From Bacteroidaceae bacterium (lineage in GTDB: Bacteria; Bacteroidota; Bacteroidia; Bacteroidales; Bacteroidaceae), in NCBI GenBank assembly GCA_016292545.1, contig JAEDIG010000002.1:1-54207 (forward strand): a stretch of 54,207 nucleotides of DNA. The letters are read 5' to 3'. The notes beneath the pieces were generated by a model. The model searched no databases, was not told the origin of the DNA, and saw only the letters and a program-made list of their open reading frames with translations. The position numbers and the translations under genes are program-made. Every line of letters starts with the position of its first letter. Within the stretch, counting starts at the first letter, position 1. Shown here one piece after another: positions 8,862 to 18,526 of this stretch.

Positions 8862-10097
8862 ATGGTACTGAATTATATTTGGATTGCATTCTTCCTCATC
8901 GCCTTTGTGGTGGCGTCCGTCCGGCTGGCGATGGGCGACACGGAGGTTTTTCCGGCCATTGTGGGCAGCACGTTCGACTCGGCGCGCACGGCCTTCGATA
9001 TCTCGCTGGGCCTCACGGGGGTGCTGAGCCTCTGGATGGGCATCATGAAGATAGGGGAGCAGGGGGGCATTGTGGGGTGTCTGGCGCGATGGCTGAGCCC
9101 GCTCATGGTGCGTCTGTTTCCCGAGATTCCTGCGGGTCATCCCGTATTCGGGCACATCTTCATGAACTTCAGCGCCAATATGCTGGGGCTCGACAATGCC
9201 GCCACTCCGCTGGGCCTCAAGGCCATGGAGGGCCTGCAGCAGCTCAATCGCAAGAAGGACACCGCCACCAATGCCATGATCATGTTCCTGGTGCTCAACA
9301 CCAGCGGCCTCACGCTGATTCCTGTGGGTGTGATGGTGTACAGGGCACAGATGGGTGCCGCACAGCCCACCGATGTGTTCATCCCCATCCTGATTGCCAC
9401 CACCGTGGCCACATTGGCCGGCATGGTCATCACCAGCCTTTTCCAGCGCATCCGCCTGTTCAACCGTGTGATTATGGGCACGATGGTGGGGCTGTGTCTG
9501 CTGGTGAGCGGAGTGGTGTGGCTGGGCACGCAGGTGGACCGCGAAACCCTGAACCTGTGGAGCACGGTGGTTGCCAATGTCATCCTGTTCTCCATCATCA
9601 CGGCCTTCATTCTGGCCGGTGTACGGCGCAGGATCAATGTGTACGAGGCGTTTGTGGAGGGTGCCAAGGGAGGCTTCGACACGGCCGTCCGCATCATCCC
9701 CTATCTGGTGGCCATATTGGTGTCGATCGGGGTGTTCCGTGCCAGCGGAGCCATGGATTACATCCTGGGCATGGCAGGGAAGGCCGTGGAATGGATGGGC
9801 GGCAATGCCGATTACGTGGCGGCCCTGCCCACGGCGCTGATGAAGCCTCTCAGCGGAAGCGGGGCAAGGGGCATGATGGTGGATGCCATGCAGGCCTATG
9901 GAGCCGATTCGTTTGTGGGACGTTTGTCGTGCATCTTCCAGGGTGCCACCGACACTACATTCTATATCCTGGCGGTGTACTTCGGTAGCGTGGGCGTGCG
10001 CCACACACGCCATGCCGTCAGCGCAGGGCTGCTCACCGACCTGTGTGGGGTGGTGGCGGCCATTGTGGTGGCCACGCTGTTCTTCGGCGGTGCATAA
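8862..10097 (+). CDS. Nucleoside-recognition (SpmA/SpmB fusion-like) membrane protein
   Basis: This is a 411-residue polytopic inner membrane protein. The N-terminal half resembles Bacillus SpmA (FDISLGLTGVLSLWMGIMKIGEQGG, then HIFMNFSANMLGLDNAATPLGLKAME) and the C-terminal half resembles SpmB (EGAKGGFDTAVRIIPYLVAILVSIGVF, then GSGARGMMVDAM). Each half is a Gate-type domain. Fused versions are usual in non-sporulating Bacteroidetes, so the name spore maturation is misleading. The transported or sensed ligand is unknown. It lies 20 bases after ruvB and 35 bases before the flippase gene, so co-transcription is likely. Confidence 0.85.
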   Translation: MVLNYIWIAFFLIAFVVASVRLAMGDTEVFPAIVGSTFDSARTAFDISLGLTGVLSLWMGIMKIGEQGGIVGCLARWLSPLMVRLFPEIPAGHPVFGHIFMNFSANMLGLDNAATPLGLKAMEGLQQLNRKKDTATNAMIMFLVLNTSGLTLIPVGVMVYRAQMGAAQPTDVFIPILIATTVATLAGMVITSLFQRIRLFNRVIMGTMVGLCLLVSGVVWLGTQVDRETLNLWSTVVANVILFSIITAFILAGVRRRINVYEAFVEGAKGGFDTAVRIIPYLVAILVSIGVFRASGAMDYILGMAGKAVEWMGGNADYVAALPTALMKPLSGSGARGMMVDAMQAYGADSFVGRLSCIFQGATDTTFYILAVYFGSVGVRHTRHAVSAGLLTDLCGVVAAIVVATLFFGGA

Positions 10098-10132
10098 TGC
10101 TGGTTTCATAAAAGAACACATACAGATAAAAT

Positions 10133-11587
10133 ATGGGAAAGATGAAGTCCTTGGCCAGGGATACGGCCATCTACGGGTTGTCCAGCATCGTGGGCAGGTT
10201 TCTCAACTATTGCCTCATGCCGCTCTACACCCATGTCATCAGCGCCTCGCAGGGCGGCTATGGTGTGGTCACCAATCTCTATGCCTACACGGCACTGGTG
10301 CTGGTGGTTCTCACCTTTGGCATGGAAACCACCTTCTTCCGTTTTGCCAACAAGGGCGACGACAACCCTTCCACGGTGTTCACCACCGCCTTCTCCCTGG
10401 TCACCGCCCTGGCTGTGGCCTTCCTTCTTGGCGTGTGGTGGTGGGCCGATGGGATTGCAGGCCTGCTGGGGTATTCCGGCCATGTGTCCTACATCCTGAT
10501 GATGGCCATGGTGGTGGCCCTGGATGCCATTCAGGCCATTCCCTTCTGCCTGCTCCGCTATCAGGGTCGTGCCGTCCGCTTTGCATGCCTGAAGATGCTG
10601 TTCATCGTCCTCAACATCGCCCTCAACCTCTATTTCTTCCTCTGGATGGGGGTGACGGACGTGTGGTATGTGTTCATGCTCAATCTCGTGTGCACGGGCA
10701 TCATCAGCTTCTTCTTTGTCCCCGACCTGCTGCGCATCCGCTGGCATTTCAGCTTTCCCCTGCTGCGGCGTATGCTGGGCTATTCTTGGCCCATCCTCAT
10801 CCTGGGCATTGCCGGCATCCTCAACCAGGCGGTCGACAAGATGATTTTCCCGCTGGTCTATCCCGACCAGACGGAGGGCATCCGCCAGCTGGGCATCTAT
10901 GGTGCCTGCGTAAAGGTGGCCATGATCATGGCCATGATAACCCAGGCCTTCCGCTATGCCTATGAGCCGTTCGTATTTGCCCGCAGCCGTGATGCCGACC
11001 AGCGCCAGACCTATGCGCTGGGCATGAAGTATTTCATCATCTTCACCCTTCTGGCTTTCCTGTGCGTGATGGGCGGCATACCTTTGCTCAAGCATCTCAT
11101 CGGTGCCGACTACCGCGAGGGGTTGGGAGTGGTGCCCATTGTCATGGCTGCCGAGATAATGATGGGTGTCTATTTCAACCTCAGCTTCTGGTACAAGCTC
11201 ATCGACAAGACCATCTTCGGTGCCGTCTTCTCTTTGGTGGGCTGCGCTGTGCTCATTGCCGTCAATGTGCTGTTCATCCCGCGCTATGGCTACATGGCGT
11301 GTGCTTGGGGCGGCTTCCTTGGCTACGCCACGGCCATGGTGCTCAGCTATGTGGTGGGGCAGCACTACAATCCCATCCGCTATCCCCTGGGCAGTATTGC
11401 CGTGTATGTGCTGCTCACGGCCTTCCTCTATGGCCTTATGACGCTTGTGCCCCGCCATTGGCCCGATGGGGCCCGCCTGGCTGTGAATGCCGTGCTCGTG
11501 GCGGCATACGTGGGTCATGTGGTGTGGCACGATTTCCCTCTCTCCAGCTTGCCTGGTGTGGGTCGTTACTTCAGAAAAAAAACGTAA
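10133..11587 (+). CDS. Polysaccharide (lipid-linked oligosaccharide) flippase
   Basis: This 484-residue MOP-superfamily membrane protein is expected to move lipid-linked oligosaccharide across the inner membrane for O-antigen or capsule assembly. It opens with SLARDTAIYGLSSIVGRFLNYCLMPLYTHV, the typical first-helix segment of the Wzx/RfbX group. It has roughly 12-14 hydrophobic segments, with positively charged loops between them. No glycosyltransferases or polymerase lie nearby, so it is not in a classical O-antigen locus. It is the last gene of the plus-strand run starting at 1996. Paralogues acting on peptidoglycan precursors (MurJ-like) cannot be excluded from sequence alone. Confidence 0.82.
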   Translation: MGKMKSLARDTAIYGLSSIVGRFLNYCLMPLYTHVISASQGGYGVVTNLYAYTALVLVVLTFGMETTFFRFANKGDDNPSTVFTTAFSLVTALAVAFLLGVWWWADGIAGLLGYSGHVSYILMMAMVVALDAIQAIPFCLLRYQGRAVRFACLKMLFIVLNIALNLYFFLWMGVTDVWYVFMLNLVCTGIISFFFVPDLLRIRWHFSFPLLRRMLGYSWPILILGIAGILNQAVDKMIFPLVYPDQTEGIRQLGIYGACVKVAMIMAMITQAFRYAYEPFVFARSRDADQRQTYALGMKYFIIFTLLAFLCVMGGIPLLKHLIGADYREGLGVVPIVMAAEIMMGVYFNLSFWYKLIDKTIFGAVFSLVGCAVLIAVNVLFIPRYGYMACAWGGFLGYATAMVLSYVVGQHYNPIRYPLGSIAVYVLLTAFLYGLMTLVPRHWPDGARLAVNAVLVAAYVGHVVWHDFPLSSLPGVGRYFRKKT

Positions 11588-11631
11588 AGGGATGTTCCCT
11601 GTACTAACTCTATATTTTAACATCATTCAAA

Positions 11632-13023
11632 ATGGAAACAGTAAACAAAAAAAAATCTGAGGCTGCTGGTGCTGCAAAGGGTGCTGGCGGCATGAGCCGC
11701 CGCCAGTTCCTGGGGGCAGCCGCCACAGGATTGGCCGGTTTTATGATTCTGCCCAGTTTCACGATTGATGGCGTGCGCATAGCACCCTCCGACCGTGTGG
11801 TACTCGGCTTTGTGGGAGTAGGGCAGCAGGGCTGTAGCGACTTCCGCTCCTTCAGCAGTTGTCCGGGCGTGCAGGTGGCTGCCTGCTGCGATGTGGACAG
11901 CATCAAGCGCGAGCGCTTCCGCCGCTATGTCACTGGCTGGCAGAAGGAAAAGGGCATGCCCCAGCGTTGCGACATGTATGAGGAGTACGAACGTATGCTC
12001 GAACGCAAGGACATTGATGCCATCGAGATCGCCACCCCCGACCACTGGCATGCCTTGGTAGCCATCCATTCGCTGCAGGCGGGGAAGGACGTGTATCTGC
12101 AGAAACCGCTTGCCTACACCATCACCGAAGGTCTGGCCGTGCAGCGTGCCGTGCGTGCCAACGGACGCATCCTGCAGATGGGAAGCCAGCAGCGAAGCAG
12201 TGCCGAGTTCCAGCAGGCCATCGCCCTCGTGCGCAGTGGCGCATTGGGCGACATCAAGGAAATCCATGCGCGTGTGGGCGATCCTCCAAAACCCCTCGAC
12301 CTGCCTGAGATGCCCGTGCCCGAGAACCTCAACTTCAATCTCTGGATGGGCCCGCTCAACGACCCCAAGATTCATTACCATCCCGACCTGTGTCCGCCCG
12401 TATCGCTCGATCCTGAGAAGAACGAGCAGCTTTGGGGCGCATGGCGCTGGTATCAGGAGACGGGCAACGGTTATCCCGCCGACTGGGGCGCCCACATGTA
12501 TGACATCGCACAGGCTGCCATCGGCATGGACGGCCTTGGCCCTGTAGAATTCATCCCTAAGGGCTACAACGGAGCCGAGTGGGCAACCATGAAGTATGCC
12601 AACGGCATCATCATGCAGGAGCGTCCCTATCGCGACGACACCGACTCGCAGGGCATCAAGTTCATCGGTGACAAGGAATGGCTGCGTGTGGCGCGCGGTT
12701 ACATCGAGTGCTCCAACAAGAAGCTGCTCGAAAAGAAGCAGGAAACCATCGAGAAGGGCCAGTATGAGGTGAGCTCGCCCCATATGCAGAACTTCATCGA
12801 TGCCATCCGTGAGCACAAGGATCCCATCGCTCCCGTGGAATATGGATGCAGCACCAACACCCTCTGCTGTATCTTCAACATCGCCCGCGAGCTGGGTCGT
12901 CCTGTACGCTGGAATCCTGCCACACTCAACTTCGAGGGCGACAAGGAGGCAGCTGCCCACCGTCTCTACTATTACGACTACCGCCGTCCCTACACGCTTC
13001 CTTATCTGGAGAAGCGCTGCTAG
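11632..13023 (+). CDS. Tat-exported Gfo/Idh/MocA-family oxidoreductase
   Basis: This is a 463-residue NAD(P)-dependent sugar or cyclitol oxidoreductase probably acting outside the cytoplasm. Residues 22-45 hold a twin-arginine signal (MSRRQFLGAAATGLAG). The Rossmann half has LGFVGVGQQG and the acidic end of strand 2 (CCDVDS). ATPDHWHALVAI and VYLQKPLAYT follow; the latter replaces the usual EKP with QKP but keeps the catalytic Lys. DWGAHMYDIAQ supplies the downstream catalytic histidine region. Substrate cannot be told. It lies 44 bases after the flippase gene. A stem-loop with a T tract at 13048-13101 follows it. Confidence 0.88.
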   Translation: METVNKKKSEAAGAAKGAGGMSRRQFLGAAATGLAGFMILPSFTIDGVRIAPSDRVVLGFVGVGQQGCSDFRSFSSCPGVQVAACCDVDSIKRERFRRYVTGWQKEKGMPQRCDMYEEYERMLERKDIDAIEIATPDHWHALVAIHSLQAGKDVYLQKPLAYTITEGLAVQRAVRANGRILQMGSQQRSSAEFQQAIALVRSGALGDIKEIHARVGDPPKPLDLPEMPVPENLNFNLWMGPLNDPKIHYHPDLCPPVSLDPEKNEQLWGAWRWYQETGNGYPADWGAHMYDIAQAAIGMDGLGPVEFIPKGYNGAEWATMKYANGIIMQERPYRDDTDSQGIKFIGDKEWLRVARGYIECSNKKLLEKKQETIEKGQYEVSSPHMQNFIDAIREHKDPIAPVEYGCSTNTLCCIFNIARELGRPVRWNPATLNFEGDKEAAAHRLYYYDYRRPYTLPYLEKRC

Positions 13024-13047
13024 GCACCTGTCGGGTTGACTCATCCT

Positions 13048-13101
13048 ATGGGAACAAGCATCTCCTGCTGCCAATGGCTGCAAAGGGGTGTTTGTTCCCA
13101 T
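13048..13101 (+). terminator. Terminator after the Gfo/Idh gene
   Basis: ATGGGAACAA (13048-13057) is exactly complementary to TTGTTCCCAT (13092-13101). The right arm is followed by GCTTTTTTCTT, a good U tract. The 34-base loop is long but can fold internally. Confidence 0.6.
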
Positions 13102-13169
13102 GCTTTTTTCTTGTCTCTGGTATACTATAGTATAAAAAATGGGGAACTGATGAAATTTCCCCTCCCCCC

Positions 13170-13200
13170 TTGTATGTACTGGAAAAAAAACGTAATTTTG
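13170..13200 (+). promoter_or_regulatory. Promoter of TlpA-like gene
   Basis: TTG at 13170-13172 and TAATTTTG at 13193-13200 are separated by 20 bases, a good Bacteroidetes promoter. Transcription would begin about 45 bases before the ATG at 13253. Confidence 0.7.
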
Positions 13201-13252
13201 CGGGCGAAAAGGCACAAAACGCGCCATCAACGACTGTAAACAAGAAAATGAC

Positions 13253-15616
13253 ATGAACAGACTTATCCTTATGGCCATTGCCGTACTGTTGGGCATGGCA
13301 GATGTGAATGCACAGAAAACGGTGGAATGGGAACATCCCGCCACAGCTTATGGCACCGACTACGGCGACGGCTACTTTAACCTGGCCATCGATGTGGAAA
13401 AGGTGGAACTTGGCGCGACGGAAACCAACCTGCATATTGTATTCCACCGGCGGCCGGACGATGGCGGCAGCTTCACAATCGCCGGCAGTTCCTACCTTGT
13501 GGCCGATGGGAAACGCTATTCCATCGTATCGGCCGACGGCATGGAACTCGACAAGTCCACCATGACCAACCAGGACGGGAAAAAGGAAGTGGTGCTCCAT
13601 TTCCAGCCGCTTCCCCAGGACGTCCGAAGCCTGGACTTCATGGAGGGTGAAGGGAAGGGGGCTTTCCAGATAAAGGGCATCATGCCTGTGGAGGAACGAT
13701 GGAAACAGCTGCTCCCTTCCTATTGGGCCGACGAGAAGACCGGCAACTGGGAGATTGCTTTTCTGGAGGACTGTGCCATCTACGACTGCAGGTTCTGGGA
13801 ATACAAGCAATGCCGCATCAATGCCAAGACCGGCGAGGCAGACATCATCATGAGCAACGGCGAGGAGGAACTCCAGGTGAAGGTGGGAAAGGACAAGAAG
13901 GGACGGCGCAGCATCCGAATCGGGCAGCAGCAGAGGGCGTACACCATGATTACCAGCCGCTTTATGCCTGACTACCCTGTGGCTGACAACCGCACCGCCT
14001 TCGCAGACAACGGCTACAAGATGGACACGGTGACCGTGGCGGGATGGATAAAGGACATGCCCCAGCGCTACCGTAGCGAGAAAACTTTCCAGTTCTCCTG
14101 CTATGACCTGTTTACAGGAGCGTATGTCCCGGTCTATGCCGACCTGGACGAGGACGGACGTTTTCTGGTAAAGATTCCTGTTGTCAACAGCACGGAGTTC
14201 ACCTGCGACTGGAGTCGGTGCTTCATCCGCACCATGTTTGAGCCCGGGAAAACATATTTCCTGCTGTACGACTTTAAGGAAGGACGCCGCTATTTCATGG
14301 GCGACGACTGCCGCCTGCAGAATGAGTTGTTCAGATTCCCGCTTAGCTGGAACTGCATGCGGATGGAAAAGGGCGGCGACATGGACAAGTACATCGCAGA
14401 TGTGGACAAACTGCTGAAGGAGGAAGAGGCACGCATAGACGCACTCTCCAAGGAGCATCCCAGCCTCTCTGCGCGCTTCTGCAAATACAGCAAGGAAAAC
14501 GCTCTGTGGCAGCAGGCGCGGGAGTTCGGTCAGTCGCGTTTTTCATGTCCTGAATTCCGCCTTACCGACAATGGCCGCAAATTTGCCCATGATGCGTTCT
14601 GGACGAAACTGGATGTCCCCCTGACGCTCCATCGCGAGATAACGGGATTTCTGGTGGATTACCTCGGTGATTGCTTGAAGGGGGACCGGAAGCAATTTAT
14701 CTGGAATACGCTGGAACACATGGAAGAATATGCCGAAAACGAGGAGCAATTGGCATTCATCAGATACTGGAAGGCGTGTGTGGAAGAGACGCAGGCAATC
14801 CGCGAAGCGGCAGCTTCGGAGGCAGAGAAAAAACGGATAGACGATGAGTGGGCACGCAAGCATGCTGAGGACCTCAAGAAGAAGGATTCCATCGTCACAG
14901 GCGAAAAAACGGTCAGGTTGATGTATGACCACGCTGCCATCAACGACATGATTGACAGCCGCCACAAGCTGGATTCCATGAAGGCCAGCCCTATCGTCCG
15001 GGACTTCTATCTCACGCGCACAATCTGCGGTATGATGGACTACAACGCCAGAATGTTTGGCCAGGCGGTGATGGACACCCTCAAAGCCCTGGTGGACCTT
15101 CCCGTCTGCATCGCGTGTGTAGAGGAAATGAACAACCACTACATTGCCCTGGCAAACCGTGAGTTTGACAAGCTCTCGCTCAAGTCCTCGCAGCATCTTC
15201 AGGGCGTTACCGAGGGTGAGGAGCTGCTGAAGAAACTGCTGGAGCCCTTCAAGGGGAAAATTGTGCTGCTGGATGTGTGGGGAACCTGGTGCTCTCCCTG
15301 CCGCCAGGCGCTAAGCCATTCGCAAGACGAATACGACCGCCTGGAGAAATATGACATAGCCTATGTCTATCTGGCCAACAACAGCCCTCAGGATGCATGG
15401 GAAAACGTGATCAAGGAATACAATGTGTCGGGCAAGAATGTGGCCCACTACAATCTGCCCAAGGAGCAGCAGGCGGCCATTGAGCGCTATCTAAAAGTGA
15501 CGGCTTACCCCACCTACAAGCTTTTCGACCGCGAGGGCCACATGCTGGAGCTGAATGTGAATGCACAAAATCTGGAAAGCCTGGAGGCAGTGATCAAACA
15601 GTTGTCCGGCCAATGA
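13253..15616 (+). CDS. Large TlpA-like thioredoxin-fold protein
   Basis: This is a 787-residue exported protein with a signal peptide (residues 1-20, ending DVNA). The C-terminal domain, about 650-785, is a TlpA/ResA-type thioredoxin: IVLLDVWGTWCSPCRQAL with active cysteines C680 and C683, and a cis-proline segment VTAYPTYKLFD. Such proteins reduce disulfides in exported partners. The first 600 residues resemble no family I can name with certainty. They begin with a beta-rich region and pass into a helical, charged region (about 430-560). Bacteroidales encode many such large TlpA-fused proteins, often of unknown function. It has its own promoter and terminator, so it is not in the receptor operon that follows. 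Confidence 0.8.
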   Translation: MNRLILMAIAVLLGMADVNAQKTVEWEHPATAYGTDYGDGYFNLAIDVEKVELGATETNLHIVFHRRPDDGGSFTIAGSSYLVADGKRYSIVSADGMELDKSTMTNQDGKKEVVLHFQPLPQDVRSLDFMEGEGKGAFQIKGIMPVEERWKQLLPSYWADEKTGNWEIAFLEDCAIYDCRFWEYKQCRINAKTGEADIIMSNGEEELQVKVGKDKKGRRSIRIGQQQRAYTMITSRFMPDYPVADNRTAFADNGYKMDTVTVAGWIKDMPQRYRSEKTFQFSCYDLFTGAYVPVYADLDEDGRFLVKIPVVNSTEFTCDWSRCFIRTMFEPGKTYFLLYDFKEGRRYFMGDDCRLQNELFRFPLSWNCMRMEKGGDMDKYIADVDKLLKEEEARIDALSKEHPSLSARFCKYSKENALWQQAREFGQSRFSCPEFRLTDNGRKFAHDAFWTKLDVPLTLHREITGFLVDYLGDCLKGDRKQFIWNTLEHMEEYAENEEQLAFIRYWKACVEETQAIREAAASEAEKKRIDDEWARKHAEDLKKKDSIVTGEKTVRLMYDHAAINDMIDSRHKLDSMKASPIVRDFYLTRTICGMMDYNARMFGQAVMDTLKALVDLPVCIACVEEMNNHYIALANREFDKLSLKSSQHLQGVTEGEELLKKLLEPFKGKIVLLDVWGTWCSPCRQALSHSQDEYDRLEKYDIAYVYLANNSPQDAWENVIKEYNVSGKNVAHYNLPKEQQAAIERYLKVTAYPTYKLFDREGHMLELNVNAQNLESLEAVIKQLSGQ

Positions 15617-15639
15617 CCGCATGGCGATAACGCCCTGCG

Positions 15640-15680
15640 GGGGCAAAAGAAGGACTACCGATACATGTTTCTTTTGCCCC
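15640..15680 (+). terminator. Terminator after TlpA-like gene
   Basis: GGGGCAAAAGAA (15640-15651) pairs perfectly with TTCTTTTGCCCC (15669-15680) around a 17-base loop, 24 bases beyond the stop codon. It separates this gene from the TonB receptor operon. Confidence 0.65.
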
Positions 15681-15807
15681 TCCAGAGCGACTTGTTTTGT
15701 TGTGCCTTCAGGGCGCAGAATACCTGATCTTCTCTTTGAACAGTTACAAACTGCGGGCAGTCATTGAATTTTATTTTCATTGAAACGGCGTTGTAACATC
15801 GTTGCCG

Positions 15808-15815
15808 TAATTTTG
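15808..15815 (+). promoter_or_regulatory. Candidate -7 element for the TonB receptor operon
   Basis: TAATTTTG matches the Bacteroidetes -7 element and lies 24 bases before the ATG at 15840. No TTG sits at the ideal distance upstream: one is 14 bases away and another about 25. The promoter may therefore need an activator. Confidence 0.45.
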
Positions 15816-15839
15816 CAGCGGATTTCAATGTAAACTGAT

Positions 15840-18500
15840 ATGACAAGAAGATTATTCATGTTGTGGATTGTTGCGACGACCGTGATTGCAGAGACGGCCG
15901 CTGCCACACTGATAAAGGGTAGGGTAAAGGATTCGGTTTCGGGAGAGGACATCACCGGCGCGGTGGTGAAGGTGAAGGAAAACCCTCAGTTGGGGGCAGT
16001 GTCGGGGCTGGACGGCACATTCCGGCTGGACGTGGAGAACGAGGAGTGTACGCTCGTGTGCACGTGTATGGGCTTCAAACCAGTGGAGCATTTGCTGCAC
16101 AAGGATGAGCGGGAGGTGGTTTTTGTGATGGAAGACATGAGCGTCACCTTGAATACTGTGGCCGTGGAAGCGCACAATAGCGGCCGTAGCGAGGCCGGTG
16201 CGCGCAAACTGGAGATGGAATCAATGTGTGTGCTTAACGTGATGAGCGCCAGGGCAATGGAGTTGTCGTCCGACGTGACTGTGGCCAATGCCGTAAGGCG
16301 GATGTCGGGTGTCACGGTGGAGCGGAACAGCAGCGGGGAAGGACAGTATGCCATTCTTCGCGGCATGGACAAACGGTATAACTACACGCTGGTGAACGGC
16401 GTGAAGATACCCAGCCCTGACAACAAGAACCGCTTTGTCCCCCTCGACATGTTTCCTTCGGAAATGCTCGATAGGTTGGAGGTGAGCAAGTCGCTCACAG
16501 CCGACATGGAAGGCGATGGCATCGGCGGGGCGGTGAATCTGGTGATGAAGGATGCTCCCACCTCGCGCCAGTTCACGGCCACGTTGTCTACAGGCTATAA
16601 TGCCATGTATCTGGGGCGCGACTTCCAGTCCTTCCGTCATGGGAGCATTGCACGGCAGTCGCCTTTTGAAGCCATGGGAAGGCCCGATGACTATGCCGTG
16701 ACGGCCGACGACTTCACGCGCGACAACCTGCATGTGTCGGCCCATACGCCCATGCCTGATGTCAACGCTGGCCTCTCGTATGGCGACCGTTTCTTCGGCA
16801 ACCGCCTGGGTGTGATGCTGGCAGGGACACTGCTCCACACCATCCGCGGCAAGGAGAGCAAACTCTACTATCAGCCGGGAACCGCACATGATGGCACGGA
16901 AATCCGCGACTATTCGACGGAACAGGCGCGCATGGGCGCCCACCTGAAACTGGACTACAGATTGAAGCCCGGGCACAAGCTGGAGTGGTATAGCGGCTAT
17001 ATGGACATGCGCGAGAACGAGGTGCGCGACAGCCATGACGATGCCACATGGACCATGCGTATGCGCCACTCCCGCCAGTATATTGTCACATCCACCCTGA
17101 AAGGACTGCACGACCTGCTCCCCGACGACGGCCTCCGCCTTGAATGGCAGGCCGTGGCCTCCAAAGCCTATTGCACGGTCCCCGACAATGCACAAATCTA
17201 TATGCGCGGCACGCATGTGATGACTTCTGGTGCCGCCCTTCGCAGATGGCAGCACAATTCCGACCGCGACCTGGCCGCCTACGTGTCATTGGCCCGCCTG
17301 TGGCATTGCGGGGAAGAGACGGACGTGAAGGCACAGCTGGGCGCAATGTACCGCGACAAGCAGCGCAGCAGTTTCTTCAATGAATTCACGTTCGACTCCT
17401 CTACGGGCGCGTCCGACCCTCAGGACTATGGGGAGGACTGGACCAATTTCGACCAGATAGGGCTCACGCCCCGCACGTATGGCAATATCGGTGATCCGCT
17501 CAACTATGATGCAGCCGAAAGGATTGGCGCCGCCTACGCGATGGGCAAGATGACACGTGGCGCATGGGACCTTACGGCAGGCATCCGCATGGAGCACACG
17601 CGGCAGAGTTATGTGCTGGTGTATCCGCGCGATGTGGACCCCGAGGGCTGCCAGACCTATCCCGACTTCCTGCCCAGCGTGCAGCTCCGCTATAAGCTGC
17701 ATCCCCAGGGAAACCTCCATCTGACCTACAACCGTTCGGTGAACCGTCCCAGCTTCTTTGAGATTGTTCCCTACAGCATCATCAATGAGGACTACAAGGA
17801 GAAGGGAAACCCGGCCCTGGAGCACACGGTGGCCGACAACCTGGACTTGCGCTATGAATGGTTTCCCGGCAATTCGGAGCAGTTGATGGTGGGCCTGTTC
17901 TACAAGCACCTGAAGGACCCCATCGAGTACGGGCTGCTGAACGAGGGACAGGACACCTACTACAAACCCATGAACTTCGGCAATGCCACCAATATGGGCG
18001 TGGAGGTGGATTTCTCGAAAAACATACATTGGCTGGGCATAAAGGCCAACTACACGTATACCCATTCGCGCATCACCACCGACAAACGCCTTATGAACGG
18101 TGCCGAGGTGACGATGCGCAGCCAGACACGCCCCCTCTTCGGGCAGGCTGCCCATGTGGCAAACCTTGCCTTGCTGGCCAAGGACGTGCGGCATGGATGG
18201 GAAGGCCAGGTTGCCTTCAACTATACGGGCAAGCGTCTGAGCGACATATCCAACTGGTATGACGATGACATCTGGGAGAAGGGCTTTGTGCAGCTGGATG
18301 CATCGCTGGAAAAGCATTACCAGTGTGGCGTGGAACTTTTTGCCAAGGCATCCAACCTGCTCAACACCCCTCTGGTGCGCTATATCCAGAAAGGGCCCCA
18401 CACGGCCAATGTGGAGAGCCTGCGCGACAATGGCTGTGTGGTGGAGCGCCGTGAGCGTCATGGCCAGACCCTCACCGTGGGAGTGCGTTATAAATTGTGA
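15840..18500 (+). CDS. TonB-dependent outer membrane receptor
   Basis: This is an 886-residue TonB-dependent transporter. A signal peptide (1-22) is followed by a carboxypeptidase-regulatory-like domain at about 24-103 (LIKGRVKDSVSGEDITGAVVKV). A plug domain follows at about 130-240 (VANAVRRMSGVTVERNSSGEGQ, ILRGMDKRYN, EVSKSLTADMEGDGIGGAVNL), then a beta-barrel to the C-terminus. The plug resembles the stand-alone receptor group rather than SusC, and no SusD gene follows. Instead it is followed within 26 bases by a beta-helix lipoprotein and then an acid-phosphatase-like lipoprotein, which suggests import of a phosphorylated compound or of released phosphate. That substrate is inference. Siderophore or peptide uptake remains possible. 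Confidence 0.9.
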   Translation: MTRRLFMLWIVATTVIAETAAATLIKGRVKDSVSGEDITGAVVKVKENPQLGAVSGLDGTFRLDVENEECTLVCTCMGFKPVEHLLHKDEREVVFVMEDMSVTLNTVAVEAHNSGRSEAGARKLEMESMCVLNVMSARAMELSSDVTVANAVRRMSGVTVERNSSGEGQYAILRGMDKRYNYTLVNGVKIPSPDNKNRFVPLDMFPSEMLDRLEVSKSLTADMEGDGIGGAVNLVMKDAPTSRQFTATLSTGYNAMYLGRDFQSFRHGSIARQSPFEAMGRPDDYAVTADDFTRDNLHVSAHTPMPDVNAGLSYGDRFFGNRLGVMLAGTLLHTIRGKESKLYYQPGTAHDGTEIRDYSTEQARMGAHLKLDYRLKPGHKLEWYSGYMDMRENEVRDSHDDATWTMRMRHSRQYIVTSTLKGLHDLLPDDGLRLEWQAVASKAYCTVPDNAQIYMRGTHVMTSGAALRRWQHNSDRDLAAYVSLARLWHCGEETDVKAQLGAMYRDKQRSSFFNEFTFDSSTGASDPQDYGEDWTNFDQIGLTPRTYGNIGDPLNYDAAERIGAAYAMGKMTRGAWDLTAGIRMEHTRQSYVLVYPRDVDPEGCQTYPDFLPSVQLRYKLHPQGNLHLTYNRSVNRPSFFEIVPYSIINEDYKEKGNPALEHTVADNLDLRYEWFPGNSEQLMVGLFYKHLKDPIEYGLLNEGQDTYYKPMNFGNATNMGVEVDFSKNIHWLGIKANYTYTHSRITTDKRLMNGAEVTMRSQTRPLFGQAAHVANLALLAKDVRHGWEGQVAFNYTGKRLSDISNWYDDDIWEKGFVQLDASLEKHYQCGVELFAKASNLLNTPLVRYIQKGPHTANVESLRDNGCVVERRERHGQTLTVGVRYKL

Positions 18501-18526
18501 TACATATAATAATATTCATATTACTA

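Noticed and set aside
8783..9988. 401-codon frame overlapping the Spm-like gene in another phase
   Set aside because: The product is rich in His, Gly and Cys with no hydrophobic pattern. The in-phase membrane protein explains the region.
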